Assembly (NCBI GenBank): GCA_937872385.1
Contig: CALMSO010000095.1
Location: 1-58,680 of the forward strand
Source: an uncultured Saprospiraceae bacterium
Lineage (GTDB): Bacteria; Bacteroidota; Bacteroidia; Chitinophagales; Saprospiraceae
Direction of reading: 5' to 3'
DNA length: 58,680 nt
Under the pieces are notes generated by a model. The model made no database searches and had not been told where the DNA came from. It worked only from the letters and a program-made list of their open reading frames with translations. This document shows positions 1 to 8,740 of the stretch, in pieces (within the stretch, counting starts at the first letter, position 1; every line of letters begins with the position of its first letter). A program made the position numbers and the translations under genes.

Positions 1-91
1 CAATGAAAGCTTTGCCAATACCAAAACCCAAACCTGTGCCACCGCCGGTCACAACGGCGCGCTTCCCTTCCAAAGAAAAAGGATTTGTCAT
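1..91 (-). CDS. SDR-family oxidoreductase, N-terminal fragment
   Basis: Only the first 30 codons lie in the window; the gene runs off the left edge. The ATG is at 91 (complement). The translation contains TGGGTGLGFGIG, the glycine-rich dinucleotide-binding motif (TGxxxGxG) of short-chain dehydrogenases/reductases, directly after a first beta strand (KRAVV). The family reduces or oxidises alcohols, sugars or acyl groups with NAD(P)H. The substrate cannot be told from this fragment. It lies downstream of the sigma factor gene on the same strand, 183 bp away, so co-transcription is possible but not shown. Confidence 0.8.
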   Translation of the reverse strand, partial: MTNPFSLEGKRAVVTGGGTGLGFGIGKAFI

Positions 92-274
92 ATAGCTATA
101 AAAGATTATTAGACTGGTGAATAATACAAATTCCAATAAAATACAACGTGTATTTTTCAAAAATAGTAGCTCAACATCATTAAATAGTTAAGCTGTTTGC
201 CATTGAAAAACGGTTATAACCATTGGTAAAGACGGCATTTAGTAAAGATGCCCTGAATGAAAGCGCTATGATTT

Positions 275-838
275 TTATGGTGTATCTTGGTCTTGTAATA
301 CCTTTCGTAGATAGCGCAGCGAGCGCCCCATGTGCGTTTCGACGGTTTTCACCGAAAGGTTCAAGTGCGCTGCAATTTCGTGGTATTTCATACCTTCCTC
401 TCGGCTGAGGCGAAATACTTTCTGCCCCTGTGGCGGCAGTGCGGCAATGGCGGCTTCGAAGCGTTGTTCGAATTCGTTATTGATGACGCCTTCTTCCGGC
501 GTTTGGTAGTCGGACGGATAGTCGGGCTGAATTTCGTCGGAACGATACCGCTGGCGGCTGCTTTTGCGCAAATAGTCAATAGATTGGTGTCGAACTGCGG
601 TGAAAAGATAGGCTTGTAATGACGTTTTAATAGCAAAATCGGCTCGGTTTTTCCAGATTTTGATAAACACATCCGAGACCACTTCTTCCGCCAGTTGGGG
701 CGAAGCGATCAGCCCTAGCGCGAAGTGGTACAATGGCTCGTAGTATTGTTGGAATAACCCGGCAAAGTTGCGTCGGTCTTCAATGAATGCAGTCATATCG
801 GTGTGATAGGGCTGGTCGTGGTGTTGTACGGTGATCAT
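275..838 (-). CDS. ECF RNA polymerase sigma-70 factor
   Basis: 187 residues, the usual size of an extracytoplasmic-function sigma factor. Region 2 is seen around residues 25-90 (FQQYYEPLYHFAL, then EEVVSDVFIKIWKNR, then AYLFTAVRHQSIDYLRK). Region 4 is seen around 125-180 (ALPPQGQKVFRLSREEGMKY followed by the helix-turn-helix LNLSVKTVETHMGRSL). This matches the Bacteroides-type sigma-70 expansion family, which usually has a FecR-like anti-sigma gene next to it. No such gene follows here; an SDR gene does. A LacI-type operator lies 21 bp upstream of the start (859-878), so the gene is probably controlled by the neighbouring LacI regulator. A slightly later start (MTAFIEDRRNF) is possible. Confidence 0.9.
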   Translation of the reverse strand: MITVQHHDQPYHTDMTAFIEDRRNFAGLFQQYYEPLYHFALGLIASPQLAEEVVSDVFIKIWKNRADFAIKTSLQAYLFTAVRHQSIDYLRKSSRQRYRSDEIQPDYPSDYQTPEEGVINNEFEQRFEAAIAALPPQGQKVFRLSREEGMKYHEIAAHLNLSVKTVETHMGRSLRYLRKVLQDQDTP

Positions 839-858
839 GGTTAATTTGATTTTTATTT

Positions 859-878
859 TTGCGCAACCGATTGCATTG
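859..878. promoter_or_regulatory. LacI-type operator (copy 1)
   Basis: TTGCGCAACCGATTGCATTG agrees at 15 of 20 positions with the operator at 1926-1945 and keeps the GCAA-n4-TTGC core. It lies between the end of the LacI gene and the start of the sigma factor gene, 21 bp ahead of the latter. It is inferred to be a binding site for the neighbouring LacI-family protein. Confidence 0.55.
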
Positions 879-888
879 ATGCAGAAAA

Positions 889-1914
889 TTATATTTGTCG
901 CTGTGACGAGGCCCGAACGATGAGTTCAGGGGTTAGTACCACTTTACGAAATACGTATTGGTCGGGTTCGGCTTGTATTTCTTCCAAAAATAAATTGGCC
1001 GCTGCGGCGCCGATTTGCCGACTGTGCTGCTCAACGGTAGTCAGCCCCGGCTCGACAAAAGAAGTGAAGGGCTCATTGGCAAAGCCCGCCAGCCCGAAGT
1101 CTTGTGGGATGCGAATACCACTCTCCTTGAGTATCTGCATGGCACCAAGCGCTGCATAGTCACTGGCGGAAAACACGGCGTCGGGTGGTTGTGGCAAGGC
1201 CAGCAGTTGCCTTATGCCGTACATGCCATCTTCTATCAGCAAATCCTGAAAATACAGTACGCGTTTTTCATCAAATGCCAATCCGTAGTCTTGCAATGCC
1301 TGCCGATAGCCCCGAAAGCGGTCTTGATAAATATTAATATGCTGTAAACCAGCAAAATGCGCAATGCGTTGATAGCCTTGTTCAATCAGATGCGCCGTTG
1401 CGCGATAGGCACCTAAGAAATCGTCAATCACGACTCTGCTAACTTCCAATTGGCTGCTCACCCGATCAAACAGTATCAAGGGCACTTTTCGCTGGCGCAA
1501 TTGTTGAAAATGCTCGACATCTCTACTTTCTTTGGCAATTGAGGCGATGATGCCATCCGCGCGTAGGCGCAGCAAGGCTTCGATATTGTCGCGTTCGTTC
1601 TTTTGCCGATCATACGACTGGCAAATGATGACATTGTACCCCGCACGGCCCACTTCTTCTTCGATGCTGCGCACTACTTTGGAAAAGAAACTGCGATCGG
1701 CCGTAGGCACCATCACACCAATCGTATAAGTTCGGCCGCTGCGCAAGGCAGAAGCGATTTGGTTGTGCTGATAGTTTAGCTGTTTTGCTTTCTCCAATAC
1801 GGCCTCGCGGGTGCTTTCGCTGATGCGTGTATTGCCGCTCAGGGCCCGCGATACAGTGGAGGCAGTAATATTCAGCTCCTTGGCGATGTCGTGGATAGTA
1901 GATTTTTTAGCCAT
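889..1914 (-). CDS. LacI/PurR-family transcriptional regulator
   Basis: 341 residues from the ATG at 1914; a longer reading frame to 1953 would add 13 residues that run through the operator, so the shorter start is preferred. Residues 1-60 form the LacI DNA-binding headpiece (STIHDIAKELNITASTVSRA, then a hinge-helix-like segment ending in ALRSGRT). The rest is a periplasmic-binding-protein-like sugar-sensing domain (TIGVMVPTADRSFFSKVVRS, DGIIAS, PLILFDR, and PDAVFSASDYAALGAM). Such proteins repress catabolic genes until a sugar or sugar acid binds. A near-perfect operator 12 bp upstream suggests autoregulation. Related sites precede the sigma factor gene and the beta-helix protein, which defines a small regulon. 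Confidence 0.95.
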   Translation of the reverse strand: MAKKSTIHDIAKELNITASTVSRALSGNTRISESTREAVLEKAKQLNYQHNQIASALRSGRTYTIGVMVPTADRSFFSKVVRSIEEEVGRAGYNVIICQSYDRQKNERDNIEALLRLRADGIIASIAKESRDVEHFQQLRQRKVPLILFDRVSSQLEVSRVVIDDFLGAYRATAHLIEQGYQRIAHFAGLQHINIYQDRFRGYRQALQDYGLAFDEKRVLYFQDLLIEDGMYGIRQLLALPQPPDAVFSASDYAALGAMQILKESGIRIPQDFGLAGFANEPFTSFVEPGLTTVEQHSRQIGAAAANLFLEEIQAEPDQYVFRKVVLTPELIVRASSQRQI

Positions 1915-1925
1915 TTTTAGATAAA

Positions 1926-1945
1926 TTGTGCAAACGATTGCACAA
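1926..1945. promoter_or_regulatory. LacI-type operator (copy 2, autoregulatory)
   Basis: TTGTGCAAACGATTGCACAA has two perfect 8-bp inverted arms around ACGA, the classic LacI-family operator form. It lies 12 bp upstream of the LacI gene start. It serves as the reference site for the two other copies at 859-878 and 4971-4990. Confidence 0.75.
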
Positions 1946-2148
1946 AATATCAAAGTTTTGAAAACCTACCAAAAATTTTAGTAAAAATTTTGAGAAAGAA
2001 GTAAAAATTGCAAAATGAGCGCTATGCAATAGAAAGTATTGACAGGAAGAGAGAACGCTCTGGGGCGAAAAATCAACCGGGTTGGCTGTAAAAGGCACTC
2101 GTTGTCAAGTTCTTAGCTTGCGAAAAGCACTAGGTTGAGTCGAAAAAA

Positions 2149-3375
2149 TTATAACCGCTCGGCTTTCGCAAAAATAGTTTCGTCGTATTGGATGCCAAGT
2201 CCCGCTTCCGTAAGTACGGGCAGTTTGCCATTTTTTACCAGAATATGGGGTGCATACCAGTTTGGTTGTTTCTTAGGTCGGGCAGGGTATTCCTGAAAGC
2301 CATAAACGGCTGGTGCTACGGCTATAAGTTGTGAAAAAGGGGCGTGCAATGGATCCGCTTTGGGGCTGTGCGGTGCAAAATATTTGTTATGTTGGGCGGC
2401 TAGTAGCGCAATTTTTAACGTGCGCAAAATGCCACCATTATAATATACATCAGGTTGTAAAATAGAATACACGTTTGTTTCGGCAATTTCTTTAAAACGA
2501 AAATAACTCGTGTCCTGCTCACCGCCAGCCAACTTCATGGTTGTCAGGGTTTTATTCACCTGCCGATTGGCATCATAATCTTCCCAGGCGCAAGGTTCTT
2601 CAAAAATATCCACACCATGCGCTTCTAATAAGCGGGCAATGCGTATCCCTTCTTCGGCGGTGTAAGAACCATTGGCATCGGCATAAATTATAATATTATC
2701 ACCCAGCACTTTGCGTGCAAGTGGCATTAGCGCTTGCGTGCGCGCTTCTGCTTCGGAGGTATTGCGCATTCGGCCACCCACTTTTATCTTGACGGCACTT
2801 GCGCCCGATGCTTCGAGTTGTTGTTGCAAAAAAGCGACTTCCTGCTCCGCCGTTGTATTGCGTGTTAGGCTGGATAGGTACACCGGTATTTCCCTGCATT
2901 TTTGTTCACCAAGTAATTGATAAACAGGCTTTTGTGCGATATTTCCCAACAAATCCCAGATGGCAATTTCAACCGTGCCGGCACAATTCCAGAAGGGCAT
3001 TCCGCCGTATTTGTAGTTGCGCTCATCAAGCAATACGTCCTCGCAGAGGCTTTCAATATTGCGTGCATCTTTTCCTGTATAAAATGGGATGACTAATCCC
3101 TTCAGTAATGAATATAAATTTTCCATCCGTTCATTACACATAGTGATACCCATAGCCCCATCGCGCGAGCGCACCCGCACGAAAAGCTGCCCCTGTGTGC
3201 GCAGTAATTCAATGTTTTCAATAATAACGGGCGCAGTTATGATGCTTTTGATGCGTGCTGTGATGCTATTTACATCTGAGTGTAGTAAAAACGGTGGCAG
3301 CGCCGGAGCGTTGAAGCTGGCCAGCGCCGCCGCCGATACACACGTCATGTTTAGAATGAATTTTCTACGTTGCAT
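2149..3375 (-). CDS. Enolase-superfamily (mandelate racemase type) sugar-acid dehydratase, exported
   Basis: 408 residues. The N-terminus MQRRKFILNM followed by an alanine-rich hydrophobic stretch resembles a Tat-type signal (twin Arg). The catalytic barrel shows the superfamily residues: KIK at 196-198, the metal ligand D233 in YADANGSY, E259/E260 in IFEEP, E286 in GGEQ, D309 in QPDV and H336 in APHSP. The last two form the Asp-His dyad typical of the mandelate racemase subgroup. Members dehydrate or epimerise aldonic/uronic acids. The exact substrate cannot be read off. The gene is 29 bp downstream of the beta-helix protein gene on the same strand and probably shares its operator-controlled transcript, which points to uronic or aldonic acids released from plant polysaccharide. 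Confidence 0.85.
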   Translation of the reverse strand: MQRRKFILNMTCVSAAALASFNAPALPPFLLHSDVNSITARIKSIITAPVIIENIELLRTQGQLFVRVRSRDGAMGITMCNERMENLYSLLKGLVIPFYTGKDARNIESLCEDVLLDERNYKYGGMPFWNCAGTVEIAIWDLLGNIAQKPVYQLLGEQKCREIPVYLSSLTRNTTAEQEVAFLQQQLEASGASAVKIKVGGRMRNTSEAEARTQALMPLARKVLGDNIIIYADANGSYTAEEGIRIARLLEAHGVDIFEEPCAWEDYDANRQVNKTLTTMKLAGGEQDTSYFRFKEIAETNVYSILQPDVYYNGGILRTLKIALLAAQHNKYFAPHSPKADPLHAPFSQLIAVAPAVYGFQEYPARPKKQPNWYAPHILVKNGKLPVLTEAGLGIQYDETIFAKAERL

Positions 3376-3404
3376 ATAAGGTTTTTAACCATGGGAAATC
3401 ATGA

Positions 3405-4928
3405 TTAATTTTTCACAAACTTGCGGGCGCTTACATTTCCACGCTTGTCCACTACTGTGAGGATGTACATACCGTTTTTCCAATTGGATGTATCCAATAT
3501 TACATGGTCGTTATTCACGCGCAAGGTGCTTACTAATTGTCCTTGCATATTAAAAACTTGAATACCAGCCAGCATTTCAGCTTGTAAATTCTGAATATAC
3601 AGCACCTCGCGCACCGGATTGGGGAAGTACAGAATGTTGTTTTCTACGAATAGATCCTTCACTGAAGTGAGGTCTCGAAACCCAAATAAAGTGTTGGTGC
3701 CGAGTGGCTGCCCCTCGGTGCCCGCCGTGTAAGAGTCAGCATTGGCGCTATAGCCAAAATCGTGTGAGACGCTGGAGCGCACCACCAGTGAACCAATAGC
3801 CGAGTACAATTCATTGGCAGGCACGCCACTGTGGTCCCAAGGTTCGGCATTACCACCATCACCGCTTTGGTGTTTATCTACAAAGTCTTGCGGTAGTACT
3901 GGCGGGTTGGTAAAGTCGAGTTCTTCTTCGATGTTGGTCTCCACCCAGCCGCCAGCTTCGATGGCAGCAACAGCTAATGGATGGAAATAGGGCTGCTGCT
4001 CTACCGTATCGCCATTGGTACGGGTAAACGGCGTAGCCGCCAACATATCTGAGCTGACAAAGAAATTATTGTTGCGAATCGTCCATTTACTAATACCATT
4101 AGCAGTAGAATCAATATTGATGACGTGCCGGTCATTTTGATAACGGCTGGGCGTATCGCTAAAACGGCGGCCAAGAAACGCACCGTTTACTACGATATTG
4201 TTGGTAAAAATGAACTCGTCCACGGGCCCCCATTCAAACCCGCGTTGCGCTACATTCATGGTGGTGTTCTGATTAAAATACGCGAACTTGATACTTTCAC
4301 CACCATCACGAATGACGCGGCTGGTGACATTATAAATAGCGCAATTTTCAATCCAGATGGTGTCCACTATATTGCCTCGATCATCCACTACGCGGCCATT
4401 GTCAATATTGCTGGGGCGCCCCATGCGCGAGAAAATGGAGTTGGTGGCATACACCTTGTTGTTTCTACCATCAAGGCGGAAAGCGGTCTGCCCGGAATCG
4501 TCCATCAGGCAGTCATCTACCGTTACACGTATGTCGTCCACACGGGTACGAATCATGCGCTCCTGATAGCCGCCCAGCAGGTCCACGTTGGTCAGGTGCA
4601 AACCTTCCAATCTCAGATTGCCACGTACGGAGAACAATTGGTCGGGCGAAGTGCCACCCGGAGGCGGACTGAACATGAGCAAAGGGCGCGCGCCATCGCC
4701 AGATTCTGCTTTAATATGCAAGTCAAAACCGGCATTTTCAATCTCGCCGCTTAGCAAATACGGGAAGCCCCGCCGTAGTACGAATACTTTGCCTTGATTG
4801 GCTTGATTGGCAATCGCCTGGTTCAATACGCCCGGTGCGCCGGGTTCTACGATCACTTCTTCTTGTGCGTACAATGCCGCACTGCAAGTTGCTATCAGCA
4901 AGCTTAGTAAGAGTAAATACTTTTTCAT
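3405..4928 (-). CDS. Secreted parallel beta-helix protein with T9SS type A sorting domain
   Basis: About 507 residues from the ATG at 4928, chosen because it starts the signal peptide MKKYLLLLSLLIATCSAALY; the longer frame to 4988 would read through an operator. The central part has the repeated short strands and Asn/Asp-rich turns of a right-handed beta helix (IENCAIYNVTSRVIRDG, FIFTNNIVVNG, WTIRNNNFFV), as in pectate-lyase-like and chondroitinase-B-like proteins. The last ~80 residues are a type IX secretion sorting domain (ILYFPNPVREVLYIQNLQ ... ILTVVDKRGNVSARKFVKN). It is probably a surface polysaccharide lyase or binding protein for pectin-like material. Catalytic residues could not be assigned. 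A LacI-type operator lies 42 bp upstream. Confidence 0.8.
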   Translation of the reverse strand: MKKYLLLLSLLIATCSAALYAQEEVIVEPGAPGVLNQAIANQANQGKVFVLRRGFPYLLSGEIENAGFDLHIKAESGDGARPLLMFSPPPGGTSPDQLFSVRGNLRLEGLHLTNVDLLGGYQERMIRTRVDDIRVTVDDCLMDDSGQTAFRLDGRNNKVYATNSIFSRMGRPSNIDNGRVVDDRGNIVDTIWIENCAIYNVTSRVIRDGGESIKFAYFNQNTTMNVAQRGFEWGPVDEFIFTNNIVVNGAFLGRRFSDTPSRYQNDRHVINIDSTANGISKWTIRNNNFFVSSDMLAATPFTRTNGDTVEQQPYFHPLAVAAIEAGGWVETNIEEELDFTNPPVLPQDFVDKHQSGDGGNAEPWDHSGVPANELYSAIGSLVVRSSVSHDFGYSANADSYTAGTEGQPLGTNTLFGFRDLTSVKDLFVENNILYFPNPVREVLYIQNLQAEMLAGIQVFNMQGQLVSTLRVNNDHVILDTSNWKNGMYILTVVDKRGNVSARKFVKN

Positions 4929-4970
4929 AGTTGTTTCGATTTTGATGATGTATAAAAAACCGATAAATGG

Positions 4971-4990
4971 TTGTTCAATCGATTGCACAT
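4971..4990. promoter_or_regulatory. LacI-type operator (copy 3)
   Basis: TTGTTCAATCGATTGCACAT matches the operator at 1926-1945 at 17 of 20 positions and has a perfect CAATCGATTG core. It lies between the TonB receptor gene and the beta-helix protein gene, 42 bp ahead of the latter. It is inferred to control the beta-helix and dehydratase genes. Confidence 0.65.
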
Positions 4991-5022
4991 TTTAGATTCA
5001 GGTATTGAATTTTGAGTATGCG

Positions 5023-7980
5023 TTAAAATCGGTAGCGCACGCCGAGGTCGCCGGTCATACCGAAAAATTCTTCCCGGCTTTTGAAATTGGTGCTGCCTAC
5101 GAATGCGCGCTCCGGCTGATTGCTAAAATTATTCAAATTGAAAAATAGCCCCCAGTGCTTAGTCAAACGCTGATTGATAGCTAAATCCCACCGTAGTGAA
5201 TAATCCGTAAACCCGTCTAATTCAGCGCGTTGCCCCACAAAAGCAAGGCTATTGCCCTGGTACAATGCCGATACCCGCCCGGAAAAGCCTTTGAATTCAT
5301 AACCGATCTGAAAATTGGCAATAAAATTGGCTTGACCCGGCACGCGCCCAAGCCGCACGGTATCAATAACTTCTGTAAAAAAAAACGGCGGGCGAGTAAT
5401 ATCGAAGGTATTAATAATATCAAAAAACGGATATAATGTTTCGGAGCGTACAATGGTAAAATTAGCCCCCAGCAAAATACCCCGCCAGAAGCCGCCCAAA
5501 CTGCGAAAATTCGCTTGCAAATCTACTTCAGTGCCAATAACCGTAGAGGTACCGGGCGCGTTGTCCGGCTCCGTGAGCTGATAGCCATTGAATTGCCCTT
5601 GGGTGATGCGCGACACGCGGATGTAGTCCACATTGTCGAAGCGTTTATAAAAACCGCCGATAGTGAATAAGCCGAATTTATTATAAAACGATAGGAATAT
5701 ATCATAATTCCAGTTGGTTGTATGTTTCAAATCAGGCTTCCCTCGATCTATCTGGAAATCATTCTGATTGATACGCTCCCAGGGTACAAGGTTGAAATAA
5801 TTGGGTCGGGACAGGGTTTTGGTCACCGCTAATCGAACATCAAACCACGGAGTCGCCTTGTAGCGCAGGTGCGCCATGGGCAGCCATTCTACGTAGCCTT
5901 GCGCACCTACCGAATCAATCAAATCGAGAAAGCCCGTACCATCTTCTTCGCCGGGCGTGCCACTCACGCTACGGAAGTTCTGGCGCGTATTTTCATAACG
6001 AATACCGCCCAGCAGCATCCATTTTTTACCAAAATTCAACTCGGTCATCGCATAGCTCGCATAGATGCGCTCTCTGGCGGTATAATCTTCTAAATCAACG
6101 AGTTGATTCACTCGATACTCGTCGCCGAAGCGCTCGTAGAAAGCCCGAACCTTGTCTGGGTCAATATAGCCGGTGTAGCGCAACGAGTCGCCAATTCGAT
6201 AATTGGTACCGAAGAGGTTATTAAACGCGTTGACATCTACATTTTCGAGTACAAACCCCTCGGTGGCGCGCTGCTCGGGCCTGCCAGGCCCCATTTCATA
6301 GAAAGGATTTCCATTTAAAAACGGACGCCCTTGGAAGTTGCCAAGGAAATTGGCCATGTAAATACGCGGATTGGGGCCGCCGTTGGTATAAAACAGGCCG
6401 GGGTTGCTACGCGCCGGATTTTGTGGGCTGTTTGCTAAATACGGCTGGAGCAACAATTCATCGTTGTCACGCTCACGCGACTGGTCGCGGTACTTGCCGC
6501 CGGTTTTGACATAGCCGTTCACTGATTTGCCCAATTTGAAGTTATATTTCAAGTCGAGTTGCCCCGTAGCATTGATGTCTTGTACAAAAATTTCGTTGGT
6601 GCGCGTATCGTGCAAAAAGGTGAAGCGTAGGTCATTTTTAAAACCCTGCGGAATGATTTCGGGGCCAGCATTTACTTCTGCGCCGGTGTTGAGGGCTGCC
6701 GTTTCGCGGAAGCGCGTAGTGAGTGAAAAAGGCGTATTTTGGGTAGAAACCGCATACGAACCGCGCCAGCGTACTTCCAGCGCGCCCATATTGTGCTGGC
6801 CGGTGATGGAATTAGAAATCAAATCGGTCGTTGTGCGGCGCTCGCGGATGTCGTATTCCTGGTAGGCGTTGCTGGGCCGATAGCGCCTGCGCCAGCGGGT
6901 TTCGTCGCGGTCGGTGCGTCCCCACATCGAATTGATAAAAATAGAGCCATTTTTCAGATCATAATCGAGCGTAAGCCCTGCGCCATAGCGGTCGCGGGTT
7001 TCGCGGCGGTCGCCGAGGTTTAGGTCAAGTAGCTGTGTAATAAAAGAGCTATCCGCAGCAATACCGCCAAAGCCATACTCGGCTTCCAAGAGGTCGGAGC
7101 TCCGGTCGGCACGCTGAAAATTAGCAGTGGCTAAGGCCCCCAGCTTGTTATTTAGAAAGCGGTTGCTCATGGTGAAACTGGTGCGCCAAGGACCGAAGAT
7201 GTCTTCGTGGCCATTGTAGCCGTATTGCAGGCGTGCGTCGCCTTTCCAACCTTCGGGCGCTTTGCGAATGGCAAAATTGACCGTACCGCCAATGGCGTCG
7301 GCGTCCATATCGGGGGTAATGGCTTTAAATAATTCTACACCGGATAGCATATCGGGCGAAATCATGCTCAAGTCCACCGAGCGGTCTTCACCATCGGTAG
7401 AAGGAATGCGTTCGCCATTGATAGTCACGGAGTTGAATCTTGGTGACAAGCCGCGTACTACTACTTTTTGTCCTTCGCCGCCATCGCGCTGCACCGATAC
7501 ACCGGGCAGGCGTCCAATAGCCTCTGCGGCATTCTGGTCGGGCAGTTCTTGTAGTTTTTCCTTAGAAATGACATTGACAATCGTATTGGAATTGATCTGC
7601 TGATTGATAGCTGCCGCCTGTCCGATGGCTTGGGCTTTCACTTCTACCGCATCTAATGCGATGCCTTCGGGTTGCAAGGTGATATTGAGTTCATAGTTTT
7701 GACCATCCTGGATCGTGATTTCCAGTGTTTGTGATTCATAACCAAGATAACTGAATACAACCTTATGCGTGCCGGCAGGTATATTGGTGAGGCGGTAGAT
7801 GCCATCCAAGTCAGTGGTCGTGCCGAGGCTCAATGCTGGAATACCCACTGAAGCAAAGCCTAAGCGCTCATTGGTGGAGCCGTCGCGCACCACGCCAGAC
7901 AGGATACCGCGTGCCATAACAGAGCTTCCGCACACCCCTAGCACCAGACAAAGGAAGACATAGCGTAATAGTCGTTTCAT
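5023..7980 (-). CDS. TonB-dependent outer membrane receptor
   Basis: 985 residues from the ATG at 7980 (signal peptide MKRLLRYVFLCLVLGV). Residues ~25-110 are a carboxypeptidase-D regulatory-like domain (LSGVVRDGSTNERLGFASV, TTDLDGIYRLTNIPAG). The plug domain follows (ELPDQNAAEAIGRLPGVSV, VVVRGLSPRFNSVTINGERI, ADAIGGTVNF), and then a ~750-residue beta barrel ending in the aromatic residue of GVRYRF. The architecture is that of the TonB receptors that lack a SusD partner, and none is seen here. It imports an oligosaccharide or other large ligand using TonB energy. It lies upstream of the beta-helix and dehydratase genes on the same strand. A 17-nt inverted repeat sits just ahead of the start. 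Confidence 0.95.
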   Translation of the reverse strand: MKRLLRYVFLCLVLGVCGSSVMARGILSGVVRDGSTNERLGFASVGIPALSLGTTTDLDGIYRLTNIPAGTHKVVFSYLGYESQTLEITIQDGQNYELNITLQPEGIALDAVEVKAQAIGQAAAINQQINSNTIVNVISKEKLQELPDQNAAEAIGRLPGVSVQRDGGEGQKVVVRGLSPRFNSVTINGERIPSTDGEDRSVDLSMISPDMLSGVELFKAITPDMDADAIGGTVNFAIRKAPEGWKGDARLQYGYNGHEDIFGPWRTSFTMSNRFLNNKLGALATANFQRADRSSDLLEAEYGFGGIAADSSFITQLLDLNLGDRRETRDRYGAGLTLDYDLKNGSIFINSMWGRTDRDETRWRRRYRPSNAYQEYDIRERRTTTDLISNSITGQHNMGALEVRWRGSYAVSTQNTPFSLTTRFRETAALNTGAEVNAGPEIIPQGFKNDLRFTFLHDTRTNEIFVQDINATGQLDLKYNFKLGKSVNGYVKTGGKYRDQSRERDNDELLLQPYLANSPQNPARSNPGLFYTNGGPNPRIYMANFLGNFQGRPFLNGNPFYEMGPGRPEQRATEGFVLENVDVNAFNNLFGTNYRIGDSLRYTGYIDPDKVRAFYERFGDEYRVNQLVDLEDYTARERIYASYAMTELNFGKKWMLLGGIRYENTRQNFRSVSGTPGEEDGTGFLDLIDSVGAQGYVEWLPMAHLRYKATPWFDVRLAVTKTLSRPNYFNLVPWERINQNDFQIDRGKPDLKHTTNWNYDIFLSFYNKFGLFTIGGFYKRFDNVDYIRVSRITQGQFNGYQLTEPDNAPGTSTVIGTEVDLQANFRSLGGFWRGILLGANFTIVRSETLYPFFDIINTFDITRPPFFFTEVIDTVRLGRVPGQANFIANFQIGYEFKGFSGRVSALYQGNSLAFVGQRAELDGFTDYSLRWDLAINQRLTKHWGLFFNLNNFSNQPERAFVGSTNFKSREEFFGMTGDLGVRYRF

Positions 7981-7991
7981 GTCATTACCAA

Positions 7992-8008
7992 TCCACATTT
8001 TGTGTGGA
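7992..8008. promoter_or_regulatory. Inverted repeat ahead of TonB receptor start
   Basis: TCCACA-n5-TGTGGA, perfect 6-bp arms, 11 bp upstream of the receptor start codon. It could be a regulator site or a small hairpin in the leader. It does not match the LacI operator family of this region, so a different control is implied if it is functional. Confidence 0.35.
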
Positions 8009-8130
8009 CTTTTTTACAATGACGCGCATAAACTATTTTACCCCGACGAACGGCGGCAGAAAAATTTTGGGAAAGGGGTGTGTTTGCTAAAATACGACAA
8101 ATGGTAGTAAAGCGTAATCTGATGGCAGGC

Positions 8131-8613
8131 TCAAGCTACTGGAAAAATTTCGGCGAGCGGCAATTCAATCCCTATTTTTTTATCATGCAAAATCGCCTGA
8201 TCGGCAAAGGTTTCGTAGGTTTCTGCATCGCTAAATACATAAATGGTTTTGAAAGGCGGCACCACCACCCAAAAAGATTGCCCCCCGCCGTTGAAATATT
8301 TAGGCGCTCTTTCTACAAGTTCCTGAATAGCTTGGGTGGGCGATAAGATCTCAACAGCGCAAAGCGGCGGCTCACTCATCCGAATTTCATCATGGAAAAA
8401 ATCAATCACCATTGGCGGATAAATGGCTATGTCTGGAATGACAGTCCCAAGGGGTAGTTCAAGTGATAATTCTGAAAAAACTGAAAATTGCTTTTCATAA
8501 TTTTTCATCATCAAATAACCAATCCGCAATTGCACAAAAGCATGTAATTTACTTGGCATAGGTTTCCCGCGTTCGATTTCGTATTCCGACAAAGCAGCCA
8601 CATTCGTTTCCAT
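8131..8613 (-). CDS. Uma2-family (DUF820) putative endonuclease
   Basis: 160 residues from METNVAAL at 8613; a frame seven residues longer exists. It has the Uma2 pattern of a PD-(D/E)XK-like fold: an N-terminal helix after YEIERGKPMPSKLH, then IPDIAIYPP, then CAVEILSPTQ, and VERAPKYFNGGGQSFWVVV. The Asp of PDI and Glu of VEIL are the expected metal ligands; the usual downstream lysine is less clear. Uma2 proteins are widespread in Bacteroidota and cyanobacteria, often many copies per genome, and their role is unknown. It lies alone between the divergent receptor and GH2 genes and has no clear link to either. Confidence 0.8.
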   Translation of the reverse strand: METNVAALSEYEIERGKPMPSKLHAFVQLRIGYLMMKNYEKQFSVFSELSLELPLGTVIPDIAIYPPMVIDFFHDEIRMSEPPLCAVEILSPTQAIQELVERAPKYFNGGGQSFWVVVPPFKTIYVFSDAETYETFADQAILHDKKIGIELPLAEIFPVA

Positions 8614-8740
8614 AATGCTGTACTTTTTTTGCAAAAATAAACATTTACGACATCAAATGCAAATATGCATCTATCATTGCAGCCCATTCAGGGAATCCCT
8701 TGCCTCGCAACGTCCTCTCAGCAAAAAAAACGAAACAACT

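Noticed and set aside
212..221. Palindrome GGTTATAACC between sigma factor and SDR genes
   Set aside because: Ten bases, single copy, about 120 bp from the SDR start and without flanking symmetry; chance is likely enough.
4125..4754. A 209-codon frame on the plus strand
   Set aside because: It lies opposite the beta-helix protein gene, which has a signal peptide, fold motifs and sorting domain; the antisense frame has no recognisable features.
5023..7980. Calling the left TonB receptor a SusC
   Set aside because: It lacks the SusC signature (DASATAIYGARGANGV-type) and has no SusD neighbour; it is the shorter, SusD-independent receptor type.
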